The notes: generated from the letters alone by a model not told the origin. A stretch of DNA of 14,608 bases from Campylobacterota bacterium (GCA_022600655.1 JAHZJZ010000221.1:1-14608), one strand, 5' to 3'. Positions 1 through 6,301 are shown, counted from the stretch's first letter. Translations and numbers: made by a program.

Positions 1-11
1 ATTTCTTTTTT

Positions 12-91
12 ATTAGATAATTAAAGAATTATCTCTCTATTTTAATTAGATATTTCTCTATTTTTAATATAATTAGGAAATATCTAAGGAG
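12..91 (+). promoter_or_regulatory. Promoter with nested inverted repeats upstream of the ATPase gene
   Basis: A perfect TATAAT (68-73) is the -10 box and AAGGAG (86-91) the ribosome binding site for the ATG at 98. No good -35 is visible. An 11-base perfect inverted repeat brackets the -10: TTAGATATTTC at 46-56 and GAAATATCTAA at 77-87. Its right arm runs into the ribosome binding site. A second repeat, AGATAATT (15-22) and AATTATCT (27-34), lies upstream, and ATTAGATA occurs twice in direct orientation (12-19 and 45-52). The layout suits a repressor operator or an mRNA hairpin that occludes translation. The first repeat could instead end a gene lying left of the window. Confidence 0.6.
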
Positions 92-97
92 AAAAAG

Positions 98-1558
98 ATG
101 ACCTTTGTTGAACGAAAAAATGAATTAGAGATACTAGAGAGTGCTTATCAGCAACCATCCTCTTCTTTTGTCGCTGTTTATGGAAGACGACGCATTGGTA
201 AAACTGAACTGGTCAATAACTTTTTTCAAAGTAAACCCTGTTTTCTCTTTTCTCTAACAGGTGCATATAATGCTACTTTTCAAGCCCATCTTGATAACTT
301 TAGTGATAAGTTTTGTTCAGCCTTTGGCTATCTTTCCAGTGAAGTCAATTTTAAAAGTTGGAGTGATGCATTTAGAGCTTTACGCGATGCTATAACTAAA
401 GTAGAGACCCAAAAAGATTGTAAGATAGGTATCTTTATAGATGAACTCCCTTGGTTATCTGGGATGAAAGATAATGGTTTCAAGAGTGCCTTGTCTCTCT
501 TTTGGAATGATTTTGCTTCTAAGCGGGATGATATTATGTTGGTGGTTTGTGGCTCTGCAACCAGTTGGATTATCGAACATATTATTGAAGATAGAGGCTC
601 ATTAGCCAATCGTGTCACAGCGATTATCCATCTACAAAGCTTTACACTTAAAGAGACCAAATCATTTTTTTTGGCTCATGGTTATAAAAATATCTCCCAG
701 AAAGATTTGGTAGAGTACTATATGGTCTTTGGTGGGGTGGCTCACTATCTCTCTTTGGTCAATCCACGAAAAAGCTTTATTCAAAATATTCAGATCATAT
801 TCTTTTCACAAAATGGCGTACTCCGAACCGAATATAGCCGACTCTTTAGAAGTCTTTTTAATAATTTTCATGTTCATGAACTCATCATCAAAACACTGGT
901 CAAAAGCTGGAGTGGTCTTAGCTTTGCTGAACTAAAAAAGATAAAAAAGTTATCCTCTAGCTCAACATTGCACTCTGCTTTGGATGAGTTGGAGGCTTCT
1001 GGGTTTATTGTAAAACATTTTAAATATGGTCAACAAAAACGAGATACACTTTACCGTGTAAAAGACCCATTTTTATTCTTTTTTACCAAGTGGGTTGAGA
1101 CCACCTCTTCGGTTGAAATTTTTCAAAACAGAAACTACTTTTTGAGTCTCTATCAGACACAAAAATACAAGATATGGGCAGGTTACGCGTTTGAAAATAT
1201 CTGTCACAATCACATCTTAGAGTTAAAAGAGGCTCTAGGAGTTGGGGCAGTGCTTACGACTAGTCACTACTGGCGATATGTCTCTAAAACCAAAGATGAA
1301 CAGGGTGTGCAGATTGACCTATTGCTTGTGAGAGCCGATGGGGTAGCGAATATTATCGAGTGCAAATATAGCAGTAGTGAATTTGTGATAGATAAAAAGT
1401 ATGCTCAAAATTTGGAAAATAAGGTATCTGTTTTTAATGAAGTGACCAAGTATGCACATACCACTACAGTGGTGATGTTTACGCTTAATGGGGTGAAACG
1501 GAATGAGTATTCTGATTATCTTGTTGAGGACTCAGTTTTGGTTGAGGGGATTGTGTAA
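98..1558 (+). CDS. P-loop ATPase with C-terminal PD-(D/E)XK-like domain (DUF234/archaeal-ATPase type)
   Basis: This 486-residue cytoplasmic protein belongs to the family of prokaryotic ATPases annotated as ATP-binding protein or DUF234, whose biological role is not established. The N-terminus carries the family's ERKNEL box (5-10). The Walker A motif is GRRRIGKT (29-36), Walker B is IFIDELPWL (112-120, with D115 and E116), and CGSA (151-154) sits where sensor 1 is expected. A winged-helix-like stretch follows at about 260-325, then the PFLFFF region that begins the DUF234 part. The C-terminus has D407 in QIDLLLV, then E421 and K423 in IIECKY. That is the D...ExK signature of the PD-(D/E)XK nuclease fold, though catalysis is unproven. 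The start at 98 has a good Shine-Dalgarno. The length is near normal for the family. The stop TAA (1556-1558) directly abuts the presumed IS end, so the last residues could have been altered by the insertion. Confidence 0.85.
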   Translation: MTFVERKNELEILESAYQQPSSSFVAVYGRRRIGKTELVNNFFQSKPCFLFSLTGAYNATFQAHLDNFSDKFCSAFGYLSSEVNFKSWSDAFRALRDAITKVETQKDCKIGIFIDELPWLSGMKDNGFKSALSLFWNDFASKRDDIMLVVCGSATSWIIEHIIEDRGSLANRVTAIIHLQSFTLKETKSFFLAHGYKNISQKDLVEYYMVFGGVAHYLSLVNPRKSFIQNIQIIFFSQNGVLRTEYSRLFRSLFNNFHVHELIIKTLVKSWSGLSFAELKKIKKLSSSSTLHSALDELEASGFIVKHFKYGQQKRDTLYRVKDPFLFFFTKWVETTSSVEIFQNRNYFLSLYQTQKYKIWAGYAFENICHNHILELKEALGVGAVLTTSHYWRYVSKTKDEQGVQIDLLLVRADGVANIIECKYSSSEFVIDKKYAQNLENKVSVFNEVTKYAHTTTVVMFTLNGVKRNEYSDYLVEDSVLVEGIV

Positions 1559-1563
1559 TGAAC

Positions 1564-1602
1564 TCCAAAAGTTAAACCACTTAATTTGGAATTTTTATTT
1601 TA
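1564..1602 (+). terminator. Possible terminator hairpin inside the IS end
   Basis: TCCAAA (1564-1569) plus TTAA (1572-1575) can pair with TTAA (1581-1584) plus TTTGGA (1585-1590). This gives about ten base pairs with an AG bulge and the loop ACCAC, followed by the T-rich run ATTTTTATTTT (1591-1601). It could end transcription from the ATPase gene, or it may only reflect the structure of the IS end. The stem is AT-rich and probably weak. Confidence 0.35.
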
Positions 1603-1633
1603 AATGATAGAATAAAAAGAAGAGAATCAAGGA
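1586..1633 (+). promoter_or_regulatory. IS-borne promoter and ribosome binding site driving the lipoprotein gene
   Basis: TTGGAA (1586-1591), a 16-base spacer and TAGAAT (1608-1613) preceded by TG at 1605-1606 form an extended -10 promoter. AAGGA (1629-1633) is the ribosome binding site, 8 bases before the ATG at 1642. All of it lies in the presumed IS3 left end, where the transposase promoter would be expected. Confidence 0.5.
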
Positions 1634-1641
1634 ACAACAAA

Positions 1642-2379
1642 ATGAGTACAAAAAGAAAAAGTTATAGTGCAGACTTTAAAGCTAAATTGCTTTTAACACT
1701 CTTTATATTTATACTCTTCACAGGTTGTGGAGCAAAATATTCTAAAGCAACAGCAGCTTCTGCTCCTGCTTATCCATCTGCCCAAACACCTATTGTCTAT
1801 ACCAGTGACCCTATGGCTTCAACGCCAAGTATGCCTACTCCTACCAAACGAATCATTACCCAAAGAGCCGATATAAAAGTAGAGGTGGATAAGATTGAAG
1901 AGGCAAAAGAGGCTTTGAAGACTCTGCTTGAAAAGAGTGGAGGTCACATTGTCAATACTCGTCATTATGAAGATAGCTACAATGCTTCAGCCAAAGTCCC
2001 CTCTACTAAATTAATCGCAACACTAGACGAGATAGCCAAGCTTGGTGATAAAATATCCCAATCCGTCAGTCAAAATGATGTTACCAACCAGTTTGTTGAC
2101 CATAAAGCGAGACTCAAAAACTTAGTACTATTTCGTGATAAGATGCAAAATCTTTTGAGTCAGACAACTAAGATAGAAGAGATACTCAAAATAGAGAGAG
2201 AACTGGGTCGTGTACAGACCGAGATTGATGCTATTCAAGGTCGATTGAAATATCTAAAAGATGCCGTAACTCTTTCACCCATAGAGATAAACCTTGAAGA
2301 GAAAACAGTTTATGGACCATTAGGATATATCGCTAATGGTATCTGGTGGGTGACCAAGAAGTTGTTTGTGATAAAATAG
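1642..2379 (+). CDS. DUF4349-type lipoprotein with a transposase-derived N-terminus
   Basis: This 245-residue protein is predicted to be a membrane-anchored lipoprotein. Residues 16-28 are a hydrophobic signal core ending in LFTG, and C29 is the lipidation cysteine. A Ser/Pro/Thr-rich linker runs to about residue 65. The ITQRADIKVEVDKIEEA stretch starts a DUF4349-like domain: a beta strand, SGGHIV, a second strand region, then a coiled coil at about 150-200 (KIEEILKIERELGRVQTEID). A short hydrophobic tail (GYIANGIWWV) ends the protein where relatives often have a membrane segment. The function of DUF4349 is not known to me. The first 15 residues look like an IS3 OrfA start, giving an n-region of 15 residues with six basic residues. 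There is no other ATG before the lipobox; TTG at 1687 would give the minimal signal peptide. It is probably co-transcribed with the next gene, 7 bases downstream. Confidence 0.75.
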   Translation: MSTKRKSYSADFKAKLLLTLFIFILFTGCGAKYSKATAASAPAYPSAQTPIVYTSDPMASTPSMPTPTKRIITQRADIKVEVDKIEEAKEALKTLLEKSGGHIVNTRHYEDSYNASAKVPSTKLIATLDEIAKLGDKISQSVSQNDVTNQFVDHKARLKNLVLFRDKMQNLLSQTTKIEEILKIERELGRVQTEIDAIQGRLKYLKDAVTLSPIEINLEEKTVYGPLGYIANGIWWVTKKLFVIK

Positions 2380-2386
2380 AAGTAGT

Positions 2387-2920
2387 ATGCAAGGTAAAAT
2401 CATTAACTATAACTCTGAAAAAGGGTATGGATTTATCTATTCTGAGTTACATGAAGAGAATATATTTGTTCATAAATCTTCCCTCATCAATGCCAGAGAA
2501 CTTTTTGTTGGACAGCGTGTTGAGTTCCAGGTAAAGAGAACAGAAAAAGGTCTCTCAGCCACCTCTGTTGTGGCGGGAGCTAAACAGCAGTCGCCATACC
2601 TTATCTTTGGACTCATATCGGCTATCATTACGATAGGTATCTCTATATATTTATCACAGAAGATGAATCCCGTTTTAGCCTATCTTGTGGCTATCAATGT
2701 TACAACTTTTCTACTTTATGGTTATGATAAATTCATCTCCTCAACCCAAAGCGTAAGAGTACCTGAATGGAATTTGCATGGAGTTGCTCTACTGGGTGGG
2801 TCACCTGCTGGATTGGCTTCTCAACAGTTGTTTAGACACAAGACGCTCAAAGGGTCTTTTCAATTGGTCTACTGGTCTGTTGTCATACTACAAGTTGGGG
2901 GTACTTTATGGGTTTTTTGA
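2387..2920 (+). CDS. Cold-shock-domain/DUF1294 membrane protein
   Basis: This 177-residue two-part protein has an N-terminal cold-shock domain (1-62) with both nucleic-acid-binding boxes, KGYGFIY (12-18) and NIFVHKSS (25-32). The rest is an inner-membrane DUF1294 module. Its hydrophobic segments lie at about 71-90, 94-112, 128-145 and 158-177, and the family marks are YGYDK (111-115), LLGGSPAG (135-142) and RHKT (150-153). CSD-DUF1294 fusions are common in proteobacteria; a link to RNA binding at the membrane or cold adaptation is assumed but unproven. The start at 2387 follows the lipoprotein stop by 7 bases with only a weak Shine-Dalgarno (AGAAG), which suggests translational coupling. An alternative frame over 2346-2534 is a shadow. 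Confidence 0.88.
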   Translation: MQGKIINYNSEKGYGFIYSELHEENIFVHKSSLINARELFVGQRVEFQVKRTEKGLSATSVVAGAKQQSPYLIFGLISAIITIGISIYLSQKMNPVLAYLVAINVTTFLLYGYDKFISSTQSVRVPEWNLHGVALLGGSPAGLASQQLFRHKTLKGSFQLVYWSVVILQVGGTLWVF

Positions 2921-2994
2921 ATAAAAAATTAAAACTTAAAGCTTGTTTCAGGATACTATTTTATGGGGATTTACAGTAGTTTTTTATATTTTTA

Positions 2995-3082
2995 TGGCTG
3001 AGAGGAAGGGATTCGAACCCTCGGTGAGTTACCCCACACAGACGTTCCAGGTCTGCACCTTCGACCACTCGGACACCTCTCA
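2995..3082 (-). tRNA. tRNA-Ser (anticodon GGA)
   Basis: Read on the minus strand, the gene begins TGAGAGG (3082-3076) and ends CCTCTCA (3005-2999), followed by discriminator G and an encoded CCA (2997-2995). The anticodon stem CAGAC/GTCTG holds the loop CTGGAAC, with anticodon GGA at plus-strand positions 3048-3046; it reads UCC and UCU. A long variable arm and G73 are typical of class II serine tRNAs. The T arm is GAGGG-TTCGAAT-CCCTT. Total length is 88 bases. Confidence 0.96.
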
Positions 3083-3101
3083 ATCATTTATGAAGAGCAG
3101 A

Positions 3102-3107
3102 ATTATA
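3102..3107 (-). promoter_or_regulatory. -10 box of the tRNA-Ser promoter
   Basis: The plus strand reads ATTATA, which is TATAAT on the minus strand, 20 bases upstream of the mature tRNA 5' end. No clear -35 is visible, only A/T-rich sequence, as usual for this phylum. Confidence 0.55.
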
Positions 3108-3160
3108 TCAATTATTTTTTAAAACCCCCTAAATTTAATATTTTATAAGCTATCTTTGGT

Positions 3161-3166
3161 TAATAT
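3161..3166 (+). promoter_or_regulatory. -10 box of the SRP RNA promoter
   Basis: TAATAT lies 5 bases before the predicted 5' end of the SRP RNA at about 3172, the right distance for a -10 element. There is no recognisable -35. Only about 50 bases separate this site from the tRNA-Ser -10 on the other strand, so the two RNA genes share a compact divergent promoter region. Confidence 0.45.
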
Positions 3167-3171
3167 TGCAC

Positions 3172-3276
3172 TGCCTCTTTTAGACCTATGCAATGGGACT
3201 GGTGGACAACGGGTCAGGATGGGAACATAGCAGCCCACCCACCTTTACTGTGTGCCGTAGGAATCTGGAAGGGGTA
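3172..3276 (+). ncRNA. ffs: Small signal recognition particle RNA (4.5S type)
   Basis: The SRP domain IV signature is present: GTCAGG (3213-3218), a hairpin ATG-GGAA-CAT (3219-3228) with the GGAA tetraloop, and AGCAGCC (3229-3235). This is the binding site for Ffh, the partner protein in co-translational targeting of membrane proteins. The ends pair: TGCCTCTT (3172-3179) with AAGGGGTA (3269-3276), counting G-U pairs, which sets a length near 105 bases. There is no Alu domain, as in other Gram-negative small SRP RNAs. A pyrimidine-rich CTTACTCTTTT follows and may serve for termination. The ends are accurate to a few bases only. Confidence 0.92.
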
Positions 3277-3410
3277 CTTACTCTTTTAATACCTCTTAAA
3301 CATAAAAAATCACCAACTTTATATCTTCTTACATAACTAAAATTTATGAATTTGATTTTTTTTATTTATTTAAAATAACATATTTAAATACTAATAAATT
3401 TTATTTGTTA

Positions 3411-3437
3411 TATAATCTAGATAAAAAATTTTAGGAG
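3411..3437 (+). promoter_or_regulatory. Promoter and ribosome binding site of the PilJ-repeat gene
   Basis: A perfect TATAAT (3411-3416) lies in a strongly AT-rich stretch without a -35 box, and AGGAG (3433-3437) precedes the ATG at 3449 by 11 bases. The expected leader is about 25 bases. The interval 3281-3400 between the SRP RNA and this promoter shows nothing further that I can identify. Confidence 0.55.
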
Positions 3438-3448
3438 ACCTCTACAAC

Positions 3449-5122
3449 ATGAAACACTTGATTACACTTTTAGCCTTTTTATTACTATTTACCTCTTCTC
3501 TATTTGCCTTAACAGATAAAGAGTTAGCCATCTCTATTAACTTATCAGGAAAACAGAGGATGTTGTCACAAAAAATGACCAAAGAGTCTTTTTTAATTCG
3601 TTCAGATATTGATAAACAAGAAAACATTAAAAAGCTAATAAAAAGTAGTCAGCTTTTTGATAAAACGCTTAAAGGTTTAATGAAAGGTGATAGCTCTTTA
3701 GCGTTAGTTGCTATCAAAAGTGAAGAGATACAAACTCAACTCAAAAAGGTAGAGAAACTTTGGTTACCTTTTTATAAAGAGGTTCAAGCCATTACCTCAG
3801 GTAAAGTAACCGATAGCAGTTATGATATGTTAGAGCAAAACAATGTGCCTCTTCTTAAAGAGATGAATAAAGCAGTTGGACTCTACTCTTCTCAGGCTAA
3901 AAGTAATAATGAATTAACCCTAGCCAATGATATTAACCTCGCTGGTAAGCAAAGAATGTTAACACAAAAAATGGGTAAAGCATTACTGTTTGCAAGTAAT
4001 GACTTTAAAAAAGAGGCATACATTAATGATTTTAAAGCTTCTCGAAAACTGTTTACCCAAACATTAGAAGGACTCTTTAATGGAAGTAAAACACTCAAGC
4101 TTACGGGAACAGATTTACCCAAAATCACAACACAGTTAAAAGTGGTTCAAGGACTTTGGCAAGAGAGTCAACCTCTACTTGATAATGCTTTGACAAATAA
4201 AGATTTAAAGAAAGCCATTGCTGCTCTTGATACCATATTAGTAGAGATGAACAAAGGGGTGACTCTTTATACTGAGTCAGTTAACCGTCAAAAGCAACGA
4301 TTACAGTTTGCGTCGATTGTCAATAGTTTTATGCAAAAGAGTGATGTCTTAAAAAAGAGAGTGAACCTTTCAGGTAAACAGAGAATGCTAACACAAAGAA
4401 TGACAAAATTAGCACTGTTGGTAAGTTCAAATATTAATAAAAAAGAGAACAGAGACAAATTGATTAAGTTCTCAACACTTTATGACAAAACACTTAATGC
4501 TTTTAAAAGTGGAGATAAAGATTTGGGGTGTACCCCATCAAATGATAAAGATATTAAAGAGCAGATTGCCGTTATAGGGAAGTCATGGGAGCCTTTTTAT
4601 CAGCATGTTAAACGTGTGATTGATGGAAAAGACAGTGATGGCAAATCTGTAGCGTATATGGTTGAGAATAATGAGCAACTGCTTAAAGAATCAAATGAGT
4701 TGGTCAAAAGGTATGAAGCATCTAATAAATCTCAAAACTATTTAGATAAGGCGAAACTACATATTGTCAATGTGGCAGGACGGCAAAGAATGTTAACGCA
4801 AAAAATGACTAAAGAGAAACTTTTGATTGCTAAAGGTAATGGTGACTACAGTGCCAAAATAGAAAAGACAATTAAACTTTTTGATGACTCACTAAGTGCT
4901 TTAATCAATGGTGACCCTAAGCAGACCATAGTTAAACCAACAGATAAAGAGATTAAAAATCAATTGACGAAAGTTTCAGATATCTGGAAGCCTCTAAAAC
5001 CTCTGTATGAAAAAGAGAAACCAACTACTGGGGAGTTGGCAATGATTATTAAACAAAACCCCATTTTATTGGCTGAGATGAATAAAATGGTTAATATGGC
5101 AGAGACAGCAACAGAGTACTAG
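3449..5122 (+). CDS. Exported protein of four tandem PilJ/NarX-like sensor modules
   Basis: This 557-residue protein has a cleavable signal peptide (about 1-20, hydrophobic core LITLLAFLLLF). The rest is four copies of the helical module known as the PilJ/type IV pili methyl-accepting transducer N-terminal domain. Each copy opens with a variant of (I/V)N(L/V)(S/A)GKQRML(S/T)Q(K/R)M, with the glycine at residues 34, 166, 309 and 444, so the period is 132-143. Each closes with a second helix pair containing QLK..LW and LL.EMNK-type motifs. The arginine that corresponds to the ligand-contacting residue of the NarX P-box is kept in all copies (37, 169, 312, 447). There is no transmembrane segment after the signal peptide and no HAMP, kinase or methyl-accepting domain. 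It is therefore probably a periplasmic ligand-binding or sensor accessory protein; the ligand (nitrate/nitrite in NarX) is unknown. It ends on a CTAG shared with the convergent gene. Confidence 0.85.
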   Translation: MKHLITLLAFLLLFTSSLFALTDKELAISINLSGKQRMLSQKMTKESFLIRSDIDKQENIKKLIKSSQLFDKTLKGLMKGDSSLALVAIKSEEIQTQLKKVEKLWLPFYKEVQAITSGKVTDSSYDMLEQNNVPLLKEMNKAVGLYSSQAKSNNELTLANDINLAGKQRMLTQKMGKALLFASNDFKKEAYINDFKASRKLFTQTLEGLFNGSKTLKLTGTDLPKITTQLKVVQGLWQESQPLLDNALTNKDLKKAIAALDTILVEMNKGVTLYTESVNRQKQRLQFASIVNSFMQKSDVLKKRVNLSGKQRMLTQRMTKLALLVSSNINKKENRDKLIKFSTLYDKTLNAFKSGDKDLGCTPSNDKDIKEQIAVIGKSWEPFYQHVKRVIDGKDSDGKSVAYMVENNEQLLKESNELVKRYEASNKSQNYLDKAKLHIVNVAGRQRMLTQKMTKEKLLIAKGNGDYSAKIEKTIKLFDDSLSALINGDPKQTIVKPTDKEIKNQLTKVSDIWKPLKPLYEKEKPTTGELAMIIKQNPILLAEMNKMVNMAETATEY

Positions 5123-6204
5123 TCTGAACCCTCATCGTTAATCACTACCCATTCATAAAAGGGTAGTGCTTCAAAGTCTATATTTTCTATACTAAATTCA
5201 TATTGTGTGTTGACGGTAATAATATAGACTTTTTTGACTCCAGACTTTTTATAGTTTGAAAACTTTCCGTATGCTTTTTTCCAAAAACTCTCTTCACTCT
5301 CAAAAGGAGCAGGAATAATAAGGTTCTGTTCATTGGTCAAATACCCTGTAATACCAAAGGCTTTGAATTCTATTTTATGTTTAATCAAAGAGAGTGCTAC
5401 CATGGTATCGAACTGTTTAGGAAAGCCTTGTGTGAGGGTTAGGTACTTGGCAAGAGCAAAATCAAAGAAGAGAAGTTTTTTGTTACTAGGGTTAAGTATA
5501 TCGGGAATAAAAGAGATAACATTACGCTCTTTTAACATTTTTATCTGTTTATAGATTAAATCTTTGGAGATTTTATATCGCTCTTTGGCATAACTGTAGA
5601 GTTGAAATGTGGTTACGGTTGAGCCATTAAAGTGAGCTAGAATGTTGAGAAGTTTCTGTTCAGATTCACTGAAATGACTGCGTATAAAGGTTTGAAAAAG
5701 TTGCTCTTTGGGTGCTGTTTGTATAGCCAGTTCAGGTAAGGTTCCTTGTCGCAAAAAGTGGTTAAATATCTGTGTCTCTGTCCCTCTTTTTTGAAAAGCA
5801 AAAAACTCTTCATAGTCTAGTAGGGGAAGTTCAAGGTTTTCAAACGCCTCTCCATAGTCATAAAATTTATCAGAGACGATAATAAGTTGCTCAGGATTAG
5901 GGAGTACCTCAAAGTACTCATGTTCATAATGGTCTAACACCAGTACAGTTATCTCATTAGCTTCGACAAACCCCTCTACATCCTCTTCCATAATATCCCG
6001 AAATTGAAACTTTGGGTCTAAGAAGTCTATATAGAGTATTGCTTCAGCGTCAAAGTTACTAAGATAATCGAGTACCAGTGAACTTTTACCTGAGGCAGGT
6101 GAACCATAGAGTAAAATTTTTTGAGCATCAGAGATAGAAAATTTACGTTGATGATAGGTACTTATCTCATTTTTACGGTCGTAGAAGTATTCTAAAAGTT
6201 CCAT
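5119..6204 (-). CDS. Atypical P-loop ATPase with winged-helix-like region
   Basis: This 361-residue cytoplasmic protein has a clear Walker A motif, GSPASGKSS (34-42). The probable Walker B, VLVLDHYE (87-94), has D91 followed by histidine instead of the usual glutamate, and LIIVSDK (107-113) could be the sensor 1 strand. Residues about 180-235 (LLNILAHFNG to ERNVISF) look like a winged helix. The last 120 residues resemble a degenerate version of the C-terminal part of AAA_14/DUF4143-type ATPases (LLFFDFALAKYL; VKKVYIITV); I see no convincing nuclease residues. The family's function is not known to me. It is a monocistronic gene, convergent with the PilJ-repeat gene and overlapping it by four bases. 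The start at 6204 has AAGGAA upstream, inside a hairpin. Confidence 0.7.
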   Translation of the reverse strand: MELLEYFYDRKNEISTYHQRKFSISDAQKILLYGSPASGKSSLVLDYLSNFDAEAILYIDFLDPKFQFRDIMEEDVEGFVEANEITVLVLDHYEHEYFEVLPNPEQLIIVSDKFYDYGEAFENLELPLLDYEEFFAFQKRGTETQIFNHFLRQGTLPELAIQTAPKEQLFQTFIRSHFSESEQKLLNILAHFNGSTVTTFQLYSYAKERYKISKDLIYKQIKMLKERNVISFIPDILNPSNKKLLFFDFALAKYLTLTQGFPKQFDTMVALSLIKHKIEFKAFGITGYLTNEQNLIIPAPFESEESFWKKAYGKFSNYKKSGVKKVYIITVNTQYEFSIENIDFEALPFYEWVVINDEGSD

Positions 6205-6212
6205 GGTCTAAA

Positions 6213-6238
6213 ATTCCTTTTTATAAGGAATAAGTATA
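6213..6238 (-). promoter_or_regulatory. Promoter -10 and ribosome-binding-site hairpin of the minus-strand ATPase gene
   Basis: On the minus strand TATACT (6238-6233) is a plausible -10. Directly after it the transcript can fold: ATTCCTT (6231-6225), the loop ATAAA, and AAGGAAT (6219-6213). The 3' arm of this 7-bp stem holds the AAGGA Shine-Dalgarno for the ATG at 6204, so folding would hide it. If transcription starts 6-8 bases after the -10, part of the 5' arm would be missing from the RNA. In that case the palindrome is better read as a DNA operator. Confidence 0.35.
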
Positions 6239-6301
6239 GCGTAAAATACAGTTAAAGAAAAATAGTAGTTAAAAAATATTTTTTTTTAATCAAATTTTAG
6301 T

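Larger units (their letters stand above)
1559..1688 (+). mobile_element. Remnant of IS3-family left end (IR, promoter and first codons of orfA)
   Basis: TGAACTCCAAAAG begins exactly after the ATPase stop codon and looks like an IS3-family terminal inverted repeat (TGAAC start). It lies 83 bases before an ATG whose first residues, MSTKRKSYSADFKAK, match the usual N-terminus of IS3-family OrfA transposases, which normally continue with a helix-turn-helix. Here the transposase breaks off after about 15 codons and the reading frame continues as a lipoprotein signal peptide. No right end (a GGAGTTCA-type sequence) and no orfB remain in the window. The protein match is from family memory; the exact element cannot be named. 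The junction is estimated at 1680-1688. Confidence 0.65.

Noticed and set aside
328..660. 110-residue minus-strand reading frame inside the ATPase gene
   Set aside because: It is antisense to conserved Walker-motif coding sequence and resembles no family.
2346..2534. 62-residue reading frame spanning the lipoprotein end and cold-shock-domain start
   Set aside because: It is a shadow of two well-supported genes, with no recognisable protein.
3548..4800. Regularly spaced similar DNA segments, considered as a repeat array or CRISPR
   Set aside because: The spacing is 396-429 bases in one reading frame and reflects duplicated protein modules, not a DNA repeat array.
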